Shown piece by piece: positions 43,000 through 50,544 of a stretch of 64,000 nt of DNA. The stretch's first letter is position 1, and each line of letters opens with the position of its first letter. This DNA is from Motiliproteus sp047633175 (GTDB taxonomy: Bacteria > Pseudomonadota > Gammaproteobacteria > Pseudomonadales > Balneatricaceae). The notes under the pieces were generated by a model. That model worked only from the letters and a program-made list of their open reading frames with translations, was not told the origin of the DNA and searched no databases. The stretch covers positions 18,229 through 82,228 of the forward strand of contig JBLIEQ010000018.1 in NCBI GenBank assembly GCA_047633175.1, given 5' to 3'. The translations under genes were made by a program, and so were the position numbers.

Positions 43000-44721
43000 C
43001 TACACGCCCAGGATTCTGGCCTTGAGCATGTCCACCAGGGTGTCGGCTGCGACATCTTCACGCTCGGCTTCGCTGCGGCCTTTGTATTCGAGGGTGCCGT
43101 TCTGCAGGCCACGATCGCTGATCACGACGCGGTGGGGGATGCCGATCAGTTCCATATCGGCAAATTTTACCCCGGGCCGCTCTTTACGATCATCGAGCAA
43201 CACATCGATACCGGCCGCCTTCAGTTCACGGTAGAGGCGTTCGGTGGTCTCGTTGACCGCTTCGAACTTATCCGGATTCATCGGTATCAGGGCTACGTGG
43301 AAGGGGGCAATGGCGTTGGGCCAGAGGATGCCGGCTTCATCGTTGTTCTGTTCGATGGCGGCGGCGATCACCCGGGTGATGCCGATGCCGTAACAACCCA
43401 TGTGCATAACCACGGCCTTGCCATTTTGATCGAGTACCTTGGCTTGCATCGCCTCGGAGTACTTGCTGCCGAGCTGGAAGATATGCCCGACCTCGATACC
43501 GCGCTTGATGACCAGAGTGCCTTTGCCATCGGGGCTGGGGTCGCCTTCGATGATGTTGCGCAGGTCTGCGACGGTAGGCTCGGGGCAGTCACGGCCCCAG
43601 TTGATATTGAAGTAATGCTGGTCGTCAATATTGGCACCTGCGCCAAAGTCCGCCATCTTGGCGACGCTGCGGTCGGCGATGACCGGCATCGGCAGGTTGA
43701 CAGGGCCGAGTGAGCCGGGGCCTGCGCCGATAACCGCGCGCATCTCCTCTTCGGTCGCGAACAGTAGCGGTTTGGCAACTTGCGCTAGGTTTTCGGCCTT
43801 GATCTCGTTGAGGCTATGATCGCCCCGAACCAGCAGAGCGATAAAATCGGACTCGCTCTCATCAGACGCGGCAACGATCAGAGTCTTGATGGTTTTTTCG
43901 ATTGCCAGGCCATGGCGTTCGACCAGCTGGGCGATGGTCTTTGTATCGGGAGTGGCGACCTGACTCATCACGGCACAGGCCTCGGGGCGCGCTCCGGCGG
44001 GAGCCAGGGCTTCGGCTTTTTCGATGTTGGCGGCGTAGTCGGAGCTGTCGCTGAAGGCGATCGCATCTTCACCGGAGTCGGCCAGCACGTGGAACTCTTG
44101 CGAACCCTCACCGCCGATGCTGCCCGAATCTGCCAGTACGGGACGGAAATCAAGCCCCAGGCGCTCGAAGATGCGGATATAGGCGGTCCGCATCAGGTTG
44201 AAGGTCTGCTGCAGTGATTCACCGCTGGCGTGGAAGGAGTAGGCATCCTTCATAATAAACTCGCGCGAGCGCATCACCCCGAAACGGGGACGGATCTCGT
44301 CACGGAACTTGGTCTGGACCTGATAGAAGGTGGCGGGCAGCTGTTTGTAGCTGTTGAGCTCGCGGCGCATCAGGTCGGTGATTACCTCCTCGTGGGTCGG
44401 CCCGACACAGAATTCACGATTGTGACGATCCTTGAGGCGGAGCAGTTCGGGACCATACTCCTCCCAGCGACCGGATTCCTGCCACAGTTCGGCGGGTTGA
44501 ATCGCGGGCATCAGCAACTCCTGGGCCCCGGCGTTATCCATCTCTTCACGCACGATACGTTCTACTTTGCGCAGGGTACGCAGTCCCATCGGCAACCAGG
44601 TATAGAGCCCCGAGGCTATTCTGCGGATCATGCCTGCACGCAGCATCAGCTGGTGGCTGATCACTTCGGCATCGGCCGGGGTTTCTTTGAGGGTAGCTAT
44701 CAGGAATTGGCTGGCGCGCAT
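43000..44721 (-). CDS. proS: Proline--tRNA ligase, bacterial type with editing domain
   Basis: Class II synthetase of 573 aa (E. coli 572). N-terminal MRASQFLIATLKETPADAEV, motif 2 TKFRDEIRPRFGVMRSREFIM near 137-157, an inserted YbaK-type editing domain from about 225 to 400 with FIALLVRGDHSLNEIKAENLA, motif 3 GCYGIGITRVIAAAIEQ, and the anticodon-binding domain from about 475. It is convergent with rfbD and lies a few kilobases from the two tRNA-Pro genes. Confidence 0.97.
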   Translation of the reverse strand: MRASQFLIATLKETPADAEVISHQLMLRAGMIRRIASGLYTWLPMGLRTLRKVERIVREEMDNAGAQELLMPAIQPAELWQESGRWEEYGPELLRLKDRHNREFCVGPTHEEVITDLMRRELNSYKQLPATFYQVQTKFRDEIRPRFGVMRSREFIMKDAYSFHASGESLQQTFNLMRTAYIRIFERLGLDFRPVLADSGSIGGEGSQEFHVLADSGEDAIAFSDSSDYAANIEKAEALAPAGARPEACAVMSQVATPDTKTIAQLVERHGLAIEKTIKTLIVAASDESESDFIALLVRGDHSLNEIKAENLAQVAKPLLFATEEEMRAVIGAGPGSLGPVNLPMPVIADRSVAKMADFGAGANIDDQHYFNINWGRDCPEPTVADLRNIIEGDPSPDGKGTLVIKRGIEVGHIFQLGSKYSEAMQAKVLDQNGKAVVMHMGCYGIGITRVIAAAIEQNNDEAGILWPNAIAPFHVALIPMNPDKFEAVNETTERLYRELKAAGIDVLLDDRKERPGVKFADMELIGIPHRVVISDRGLQNGTLEYKGRSEAEREDVAADTLVDMLKARILGV

Positions 44722-44851
44722 AGTTTTAGCTCTAGAGTCTGATCGAGGCCGATATTTTACGGAGCCGAACCGCCAGTAACAAGGGCTGTGCAGTGTATAG
44801 GCGTTTTCTAGGGTTTTATCAACGCAGCGATGCCGTGTCAGGCTGCTGTGG

Positions 44852-44869
44852 GTTGGGCTTTAGCCCAAC
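44852..44869. repeat. REP-like palindrome between ansA and proS
   Basis: GTTGGGCTTTAGCCCAAC is a perfect inverted repeat of the same family as those near 14878, 38804, 42860 and 48057. It is 22 bases after the ansA stop on the minus strand. Confidence 0.7.
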
Positions 44870-44891
44870 AGATACTGGCACCGAGTCCGAG

Positions 44892-45902
44892 CTATGACAG
44901 CTCGCCGCAGAGATCCAGTTGCATCTGTTGGCGCACCCAGTCACTGCCACGCTCGAGGGCCAGCAGGTGCTGCAGTTTGGTGAACGCCGCTTCCAGGGTC
45001 ATATCGAAGCCACTGACGATGCCAGTTTTTGCCAGCGCGGCGCCGGTCGCGTAGCTGCTCAGGTCCACTCGTCCTTGCAGGCACTGGGTCAGATTGACGA
45101 TCACCTTGCCCTGCTCGGTCGCTCGCTCCAGCGTGCGGAGGAACAGGGGGTCTCGATCCGGTGCGTTGCCGACGCCGTAAGACTGAATAATCAGGCCATC
45201 GACGGGCAGTTTCAGTAGATGCTCCAGATACGCGCTGTCGATGCCGGGATACAGTCTGATCGGCACGATACGCTGGTGTCCGTATTCAGGCAGTTCAAAA
45301 TAGGGTTGGCCGGTGGCGGGACGTATGGCGTCGTGCTTGATCTCGATATTGATGCCGACTTGGCCCAGCCAGGGATAGTTGGGGCTGTCGAAGGCGTCAA
45401 AGCCTGTGGCTTTCACCTTGGTGGAGCGATTTCCGCGTAGCAAACGGCCGTTGAAATAGAGGCATACCTCGGCGATGGGGTACTGGCGTGCCAATACCAG
45501 TGCGGTGATCAGGTTGTCCTGGGCATCGTTGCGCAACTCACTGAGTGGAATCTGCGAGCCGGTGACGATCACCGGTTTGCTCAGATCCCGGAGCATAAAG
45601 GAGAGTGCTGAGGTGGTGTAGGCCAGGGTGTCGGTGCCGTGGAGAATGATAAAGCCGTCGTACAGGTCGTAATTGTCCCTAATCCGCTGCGCAATGCACC
45701 GCCAGTCTTCGGGGTTGGCGTTGGCGCTGTCGATCAGCAGATCGAGCTCTTCGAGCACATATTCGGGCATGCTGGCCGATAGGTGGGTCGGTATCTTCTG
45801 CGCGATCAGTTCGGCCAATCCTGGCATCGGCGCATAGCCCTGAGGAGAGCGCTGCATGCCGATGGTGCCACCGGTATAAAGAATGTAGATTCGATGCGTC
45901 AT
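44892..45902 (-). CDS. ansA: L-asparaginase type I (cytoplasmic)
   Basis: Hydrolyses asparagine to aspartate and ammonia. The 336-aa protein matches AnsA (338 aa in E. coli) with YTGGTIGMQRSPQGYAP at residues 9-25 (catalytic Thr), IILHGTDTLAYTTSALSFML near 84 (Thr-Asp) and SYGVGNAPDRDPLF. There is no signal peptide, consistent with the cytoplasmic form. It is divergent from the XRE-like regulator, and a 19-base palindrome lies in the gap. Confidence 0.95.
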   Translation of the reverse strand: MTHRIYILYTGGTIGMQRSPQGYAPMPGLAELIAQKIPTHLSASMPEYVLEELDLLIDSANANPEDWRCIAQRIRDNYDLYDGFIILHGTDTLAYTTSALSFMLRDLSKPVIVTGSQIPLSELRNDAQDNLITALVLARQYPIAEVCLYFNGRLLRGNRSTKVKATGFDAFDSPNYPWLGQVGINIEIKHDAIRPATGQPYFELPEYGHQRIVPIRLYPGIDSAYLEHLLKLPVDGLIIQSYGVGNAPDRDPLFLRTLERATEQGKVIVNLTQCLQGRVDLSSYATGAALAKTGIVSGFDMTLEAAFTKLQHLLALERGSDWVRQQMQLDLCGELS

Positions 45903-45988
45903 AGGATACGGCTTAGGGAATGAAGGGTGAATATCTCAAAGCGGCCGGATGGCAGCAAGTTCTCTAGTTGATACAGTACGATGCACTT

Positions 45989-46007
45989 TGATGCTACTCT
46001 AGCATCA
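45989..46007. promoter_or_regulatory. 19-base palindrome between ansA and the XRE-like regulator
   Basis: TGATGCTACTCTAGCATCA has perfect 8-base arms around CTC. It lies 25 bases before the regulator start and about 90 before ansA. A TTGATA (45968-45973) stands upstream. Position and symmetry suit an operator, plausibly for autoregulation, but the binder is unknown. Confidence 0.55.
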
Positions 46008-46031
46008 TTAAGAGAGCAGGGGGGCTAACGA

Positions 46032-46850
46032 GTGTCGGCAATGAGCGAAAATTTTTGTAAAAACCTGCAGCTACTCTGCAGCTACTATAAATCGATCGCA
46101 GATGTGTGTCGGCGGCTGCCGATCAATCGTTCCCAGTTCAATAAATATCTGAATGGCAGCAGTACCCCCTCGAAATTCATCTTGCGCAGGCTCTGTGATT
46201 TTTTTGGTGTCGAGGAGTATGAGATCTTTCTTCCTCACAACCAGTTTGCTCAAATTATCCAGGTTCGTCCGAACGCTCAGGCGCAAACGGAACAGCACCC
46301 CTTCAGCCACCATATCGAAAAGCTGCAGGCTCAGGGTCAGGGACGCCTGGAGCAATATCTGGGCTACTATTTCGAAATCTACCGATCGATGGCATTTCCC
46401 GGGAAAATACTGAAGAATCTGGTCCAGATTCATCGGCTTGAGGGGGAGGTCGTGTATCGCCGGATTGAGCGTCTTAAATCCCCGGACGGTGGCACGACCT
46501 TTCGTGCCCGCTATCTGGGCTGCGCGTTCTTTCTAAGCGAACGGATCTTTATGGTCGATTATGAGTCTTTGACCAGTAACGAGCTGACCCAGACCATACT
46601 CTCTCCTACTTATAAGAGTCGTATCAGCCGTCTGTCGGGGCTACGGCTAGGGGTTTCCGATAGCTCCCGCGATCCGGCCTGCGTTCGGGTTGCCTATGAC
46701 TATCTGGGAACTCAGGTCGACCTGCGTAAGGCCTTACGCCTCTGTGGCCTCTATCCCGCTGAATCTCCGCTGTTTGATGATCGCTTGAAGCAACTTATCG
46801 ATAACAAGATGAATTCCAGTGATCATCTGTTCTTAGCGGCAACGATTTAA
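46032..46850 (+). CDS. XRE-like helix-turn-helix protein with a large uncharacterised C-terminal domain
   Basis: The 272-aa protein has an N-terminal Cro/XRE-type HTH (residues about 10-65: SIADVCRRLPINRSQFNKYL, then STPSKFILRRLCDFFGVEE). Residues about 95-270 form a mostly alpha/beta domain that I cannot assign to a ligand-binding family. GTG at 46032 follows AGGGGGG with good spacing; ATG at 46041 has none. A 19-base palindrome just upstream may be its operator. The link with ansA or with the downstream Lrp gene is unproven. Confidence 0.75.
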   Translation: MSAMSENFCKNLQLLCSYYKSIADVCRRLPINRSQFNKYLNGSSTPSKFILRRLCDFFGVEEYEIFLPHNQFAQIIQVRPNAQAQTEQHPFSHHIEKLQAQGQGRLEQYLGYYFEIYRSMAFPGKILKNLVQIHRLEGEVVYRRIERLKSPDGGTTFRARYLGCAFFLSERIFMVDYESLTSNELTQTILSPTYKSRISRLSGLRLGVSDSSRDPACVRVAYDYLGTQVDLRKALRLCGLYPAESPLFDDRLKQLIDNKMNSSDHLFLAATI

Positions 46851-46996
46851 TCGGAGGGGCGTTAGTCGCCTGAACCCGAGGCAGCGGTTTTTCTGGCTTT
46901 TTGTTTTTTTGATCAATAAACTCACTTCTCTGCATCAATCCGACAGATTTATTTGTTGTTGATCTATCAAACCCGTTTTAAAAGGTAATAGACGCT

Positions 46997-47500
46997 GTGG
47001 TGAAAAAAATAAGAAAACTAGACCGAATCGATCGTAATATTCTGCGTCAGTTACAGAGCAATGGCCGCATGTCCTATGTAGATCTGGCTACCGAGGTCGG
47101 GCTGAGTACCACACCCTGTCTGGAGCGGGTAAGACGGTTGGAGAAAGACGGGGTCATTCAGGGCTATAGCGCGACGCTCGATCCTCATTATCTGGAAGCG
47201 GGTCTGCTGGTGTTTGTTGAGATAAGCCTGACCTACCGTTCCCCGACGGTGTTCGAAGACTTTAAGCGCGAAGTGTTAAAAATATCCCAGGTGATGGAGT
47301 GTCATCTGGTTTCTGGTGAGTTCGACTACCTGATCAAGGCACGCATCAGCGAGATGTCGGCCTATCGAGAGCTGCTGGGTGAGCTGCTGCTTACGCTGCC
47401 GAATGTCGATAAGTCGCGTAGTTATATCGTCATGGAGGAGGTCAAAGAGACTTCTGCGATAAGAGTCCCTGAGCTGAAATCCGGGGCCGAAAGAGAGTAG
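46997..47500 (+). CDS. Lrp/AsnC-family transcriptional regulator
   Basis: The 167-aa protein has the family layout: N-terminal winged helix (LDRIDRNILRQLQSNGRMSY, VGLSTTPCLERVRRLEKDGV) and C-terminal RAM domain (HLVSGEFDYLIKARISEMSA). It resembles Lrp itself (164 aa in E. coli) more than AsnC in length and in the LSTTPCLERVRRLEKDGVI motif. GTG start at 46997, with AAGG 12 bases upstream. The 146-base gap before it contains TTGATCAA and TTGATCTATCAA palindromes that could bind it. Confidence 0.9.
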   Translation: MVKKIRKLDRIDRNILRQLQSNGRMSYVDLATEVGLSTTPCLERVRRLEKDGVIQGYSATLDPHYLEAGLLVFVEISLTYRSPTVFEDFKREVLKISQVMECHLVSGEFDYLIKARISEMSAYRELLGELLLTLPNVDKSRSYIVMEEVKETSAIRVPELKSGAERE

Positions 47501-47670
47501 TCGGCAGGTTTTTTTGCTGTTAATCCTCAAGTTATCATAAGAAATGACGCTACCTTCAGTAAGAGGCTGGCTGCGGTGATTTCACTGCAGCGCTGCTATT
47601 CCATAGTGATATAGCCCTGGTGATATAGCTGCAGTGCTATAGCCGCAATGAGTAACGACAGAAGGTAAAG

Positions 47671-48024
47671 ATGCGCGAAACAAAAATAACGGGGTCTATG
47701 GTCGTCTGCGGGATCGTTGCGGTGGTGATCTTGGCGGCAATGGTCTCCGGCATGGCGGTTCAAGACGACTTGAAACTGTTAACCCAGTCTTCGGACGAGA
47801 TCACTGCGGTGGCTGGCTTGCTTGACAGTGCCAGTGGGCTGCGCAATCTGCTTCTCTCCTTTTCTTATCAATGCAGTCTGTCCCAGGATAGTTGGATTGG
47901 AGCCTTGAGCACCGCCCTGGGGCTGATGTTTATGGTCTCTATATTGGGATTGGCTCTGTTGCTGGCGTTGGTGCTACAGCTCAGGAAAAACAGACGCTTA
48001 ACTCAGCGTCTAATGAACCGATAA
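47671..48024 (+). CDS. Hypothetical two-span membrane protein
   Basis: I do not recognise this 117-aa protein. It has one hydrophobic segment near residues 10-29 (MVVCGIVAVVILAAMVSGMA), a polar loop of about 45 residues (DDLKLLTQSSDEITAVAGLL), and a second span near 76-103, then a basic tail RKNRRLTQRLMNR. The layout resembles the sensing half of a small chemoreceptor-like protein, but no signalling domain follows. AAGGTAAAG precedes the ATG. The upstream gap contains three near-repeats of AGTGATATAGC (about 47600-47650). Confidence 0.65.
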   Translation: MRETKITGSMVVCGIVAVVILAAMVSGMAVQDDLKLLTQSSDEITAVAGLLDSASGLRNLLLSFSYQCSLSQDSWIGALSTALGLMFMVSILGLALLLALVLQLRKNRRLTQRLMNR

Positions 48025-48056
48025 ACAGCACCAAATGCTGATAAAGTGCGGCCATC

Positions 48057-48196
48057 GTCAGGCTAAAGCCTGACCTTTATAACAACCCTGAGGCTTGGGC
48101 AACGTCCGTTCCTGACGGACTTGTAGCACTTCCCACGTCCCTGTGGGTCGCGTTCTGTGGGTAGAAAGTAGTCCAACAATTCTGGTGGGCAGGGAC
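48057..48196. repeat. Cluster of palindromes incl. dispersed element, copy B
   Basis: Three structures in a row: GTCAGGCTAAAGCCTGAC (48057-48074, REP-like), GTCCGTTCCTGACGGAC (48104-48120, 6-bp stem), and GTCCCTG (48137) paired with CAGGGAC (48190-48196) enclosing TGTGGGTCGCGTTCTGTGGG and AGAAAGTAGTCC, a variant of the 26827 element. The surrounding genes converge on this spot. Confidence 0.7.
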
Positions 48197-48199
48197 TGC

Positions 48200-48397
48200 T
48201 TATTCTGAGTTGACCAGATCTGTTGACGCCTCCGACGCCTCCGGGGTCTCTGCGTGCCATTGCTGCTTGCCGATCTGCACTTTGACGACACCGGTAAACC
48301 TGAGTCGCAGTTCGGCTACCGCATCCTCAAGGGTTTCGTCATCGCAGAGCATGGTGCCTCCGCGTCCGTCGGCGGTAAAAAATTGATACGACTTCAT
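48200..48397 (-). CDS. Small hypothetical protein
   Basis: A 65-aa product from the ATG at 48397 (MKSYQFFTADGRGGTMLCDD, then ETLEDAVAELRLRFTGVVKV) ends in an Ala/Glu/Ser tail with EASEAST encoded by GCCTCCGAC repeats. The ribosome site is weak and I recognise no family. The compact beta/alpha pattern and normal codon use make it plausible as a gene, but it could be chance. The frame is open for another 22 codons upstream. Confidence 0.45.
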   Translation of the reverse strand: MKSYQFFTADGRGGTMLCDDETLEDAVAELRLRFTGVVKVQIGKQQWHAETPEASEASTDLVNSE

Positions 48398-48499
48398 GAA
48401 TAACGTGCCTGATACATCAAATGGGATAGCGCTGGTTAGGGTTATTCTGGCGCAGCAGCGCACTAAAGAACAGCGCTTTGATCAGCCTCTTGCTGTTGT

Positions 48500-49717
48500 T
48501 TAGAAAAAATATTCCAGGTTCAGCTGCACAAAGTTGTCTTCACGCTGGCTGTACAGAGGATCACTGGCAGCGAGCCTGTCGAACACGCGAGCTTCCAGGG
48601 AGGCTTTGAACTGACTTCCCAGGCGACGGCTGGCTTCGATAAACCCCAGCGTTGCCTGGCTGTCGTTATCGACGATCAGGCCGGTCAGCAGTTCGGTGGA
48701 TTGAAAGTCATTGAGTGTCAGCCTCAGGCCCAGGAACAGGTCGTCCTGAAAGGGGCTGGTGGCCAGCTGGTTCCTGTCGTCATAGAGATATTCTGCTAAG
48801 ACCCCCAGATCAAGGCTGCTGTCGAACAGGCCTATAAAACTGTATTCGAATCCGGCAACGGCCGCGCTATAGCGTCCGGCCTCGAGCCCGCTGTTGCTTA
48901 TCGCCTCCAGCTTCCAGAGCCAGCTTCCCAGCGCGCTGGTCAGCTCCAGTCCGGTTTGCTCGATCAATTCGTAGTGTGGGTTCAGCGCGGTTGCAGTAAG
49001 GGGATTAGGGCTGTTGAGCGAGAGGGTCGGTTCGCGGCTGGTACCGCTAAAATGCGACAGCGCAACATCGACCCTATCGAAATAGTAGCTCCAGCGAATC
49101 GCAACATCCTGATGGTGGCGCCCCCTGTCAGAGTTGTAGGTCGGGTTGCCGGTATTCACGGGTAACGGAGTGGTGCGCGGGCGGCCTTGGCTACCGACAA
49201 AGTGGCGCTCTCTGAAGTAGGGTAGCCAGAACAGGCTGAGTTCCCCCTGTTCCAGAAGATAGGAGAAGTGCGCCATAGGCTGGCCCAGTTTATCCTCGCC
49301 ATCGAGTCCCTCGAGATTGTCGGTCTGGTTGATGATATCAACCAGATGCCGGGATTCGGTGCTGCCCCAAAAGACTTTGCTGATGCCGGTGCGTAGCTGC
49401 CAGCCGTTGCCGACATGAAGCCAGTTGAGCTCGCGCAGATCGACGTGCGTGCGTTCGCTGTCATGCGCGTCGTAACGGCCGAAGGGCGTAAAGGTTAGGG
49501 CGTCGTTCTGCTTATTCCAGCCGTAATAAAACTCGGTATTGATGGCAGCCGACGGGTAATGGTTATGCTGGGCAGGATCGAGCGGATCGTTGAGGAAGCT
49601 GCGCATCTGCAGCTCCAGTGAGCCACGGACCTGGGCGGCGATGGCCGGTGTCGTCAGTGCGACCGTTAACAGGAGGGCGCTAAGGGTGAGCCGTGGCAGG
49701 GATAGGGGGCTCAGCAT
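48500..49717 (-). CDS. Predicted outer-membrane beta-barrel protein of an MMPL-linked operon
   Basis: The protein has a signal peptide (MLSPLSLPRLTLSALLLTVA, cut near AIAAQ), then alternating polar/hydrophobic strands throughout and ends LNLEYFF, the C-terminal Phe signature of outer-membrane barrels. I chose ATG 49717 (405 aa), 4 bases after the upstream gene's stop, because it gives a normal signal peptide. ATG 49762 has a better ribosome site (GGGA) but would add 15 charged residues before it. It is the last gene of a three-gene unit with a LolA-like protein and an RND exporter, which suggests a transenvelope export role. Confidence 0.75.
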   Translation of the reverse strand: MLSPLSLPRLTLSALLLTVALTTPAIAAQVRGSLELQMRSFLNDPLDPAQHNHYPSAAINTEFYYGWNKQNDALTFTPFGRYDAHDSERTHVDLRELNWLHVGNGWQLRTGISKVFWGSTESRHLVDIINQTDNLEGLDGEDKLGQPMAHFSYLLEQGELSLFWLPYFRERHFVGSQGRPRTTPLPVNTGNPTYNSDRGRHHQDVAIRWSYYFDRVDVALSHFSGTSREPTLSLNSPNPLTATALNPHYELIEQTGLELTSALGSWLWKLEAISNSGLEAGRYSAAVAGFEYSFIGLFDSSLDLGVLAEYLYDDRNQLATSPFQDDLFLGLRLTLNDFQSTELLTGLIVDNDSQATLGFIEASRRLGSQFKASLEARVFDRLAASDPLYSQREDNFVQLNLEYFF

Positions 49718-49721
49718 GCCG

Positions 49722-50543
49722 CTATCTGACTCGCGCAAGCGAGTTTCTATTGAAGTCGGCATCGTCCAATCCCGTTTTAAAACGTATCTCACTGATGCTT
49801 AACAGGGTGCTCTTGCCGGTTTGCAGGTTGGTCATCTGTAGTCGGTGAGGGCGCCAGTATTGCTCCAGATACTGTTGATAGTCACTGAGGATCAAGGTCT
49901 TAAGCGGTGAGTCCTTGCGATCATAATAATCGATCCTGCGGGTCTGGTAATCCTGTTTGTCCAGCCAGCTAACCAGGCGGGTATAGCCGGAGTTCTCATC
50001 GTTGGGGTAGCTCTCGACCACGAAGCAATCCCGGCCGTCGAGGACTTCATCGCGCAGATAGCGATAGCGATATTTTTCCACTTCAAATGAGGACATATCC
50101 TCATAAGCAAATTCGCTGCCCATAAAGGGGCCTGATTTGTTGCGTGATGAGATACGTTTTACGCGCTTGAGCGCGGGCAGGTAGATCCACTGATCATCAG
50201 GTTCCAGCGCGTGGGTGAAGGTTAGAAAGGCTGTGCCCTGGACATCGCGGGGCTGATCGAAGAGGGTGAGGCTCTTGTCGCCATCACCCTCGACCTCCAG
50301 GGTTCGGGTCCGCAGCCTGCGCTCGCTAGTATCACCCTGGGCATTGCGCAACTCCATCTTTAGCTGTGATCGGACATCGCCCCATTCCTGGTTACGACGT
50401 TCGGCCTCGGTGACGATCGCCACGCCTCTGGCCATAGGGTCTTCGGCGATCGGGTCTGTGGCGTTAGCCGCCAGGCTGGCATTGAGAGGCAGGCACAGCA
50501 GCAGCGTGCCGAGGCTGATTGACTTGAACAGACGTCGTACCAT
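49722..50543 (-). CDS. LolA-like outer-membrane lipoprotein-sorting family protein
   Basis: The 273-aa protein has a signal peptide (MVRRLFKSISLGTLLLCLPL, cut near SLAAN) and matches the periplasmic LolA-like family annotated as outer membrane lipoprotein-sorting protein (DQWIYLPALKRVKRISSRNK, GPFMGSEFAYEDM, RIDYYDRKDSPLKTLILSDY). Such proteins have a LolA-type half-barrel that shields a lipid. ATG 50543 follows GGAG; the exporter stop is one base upstream. Its fixed partner is the MMPL transporter before it, so it probably carries an exported lipid across the periplasm (inference). Confidence 0.85.
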   Translation of the reverse strand: MVRRLFKSISLGTLLLCLPLNASLAANATDPIAEDPMARGVAIVTEAERRNQEWGDVRSQLKMELRNAQGDTSERRLRTRTLEVEGDGDKSLTLFDQPRDVQGTAFLTFTHALEPDDQWIYLPALKRVKRISSRNKSGPFMGSEFAYEDMSSFEVEKYRYRYLRDEVLDGRDCFVVESYPNDENSGYTRLVSWLDKQDYQTRRIDYYDRKDSPLKTLILSDYQQYLEQYWRPHRLQMTNLQTGKSTLLSISEIRFKTGLDDADFNRNSLARVR

Positions 50544-50544
50544 A

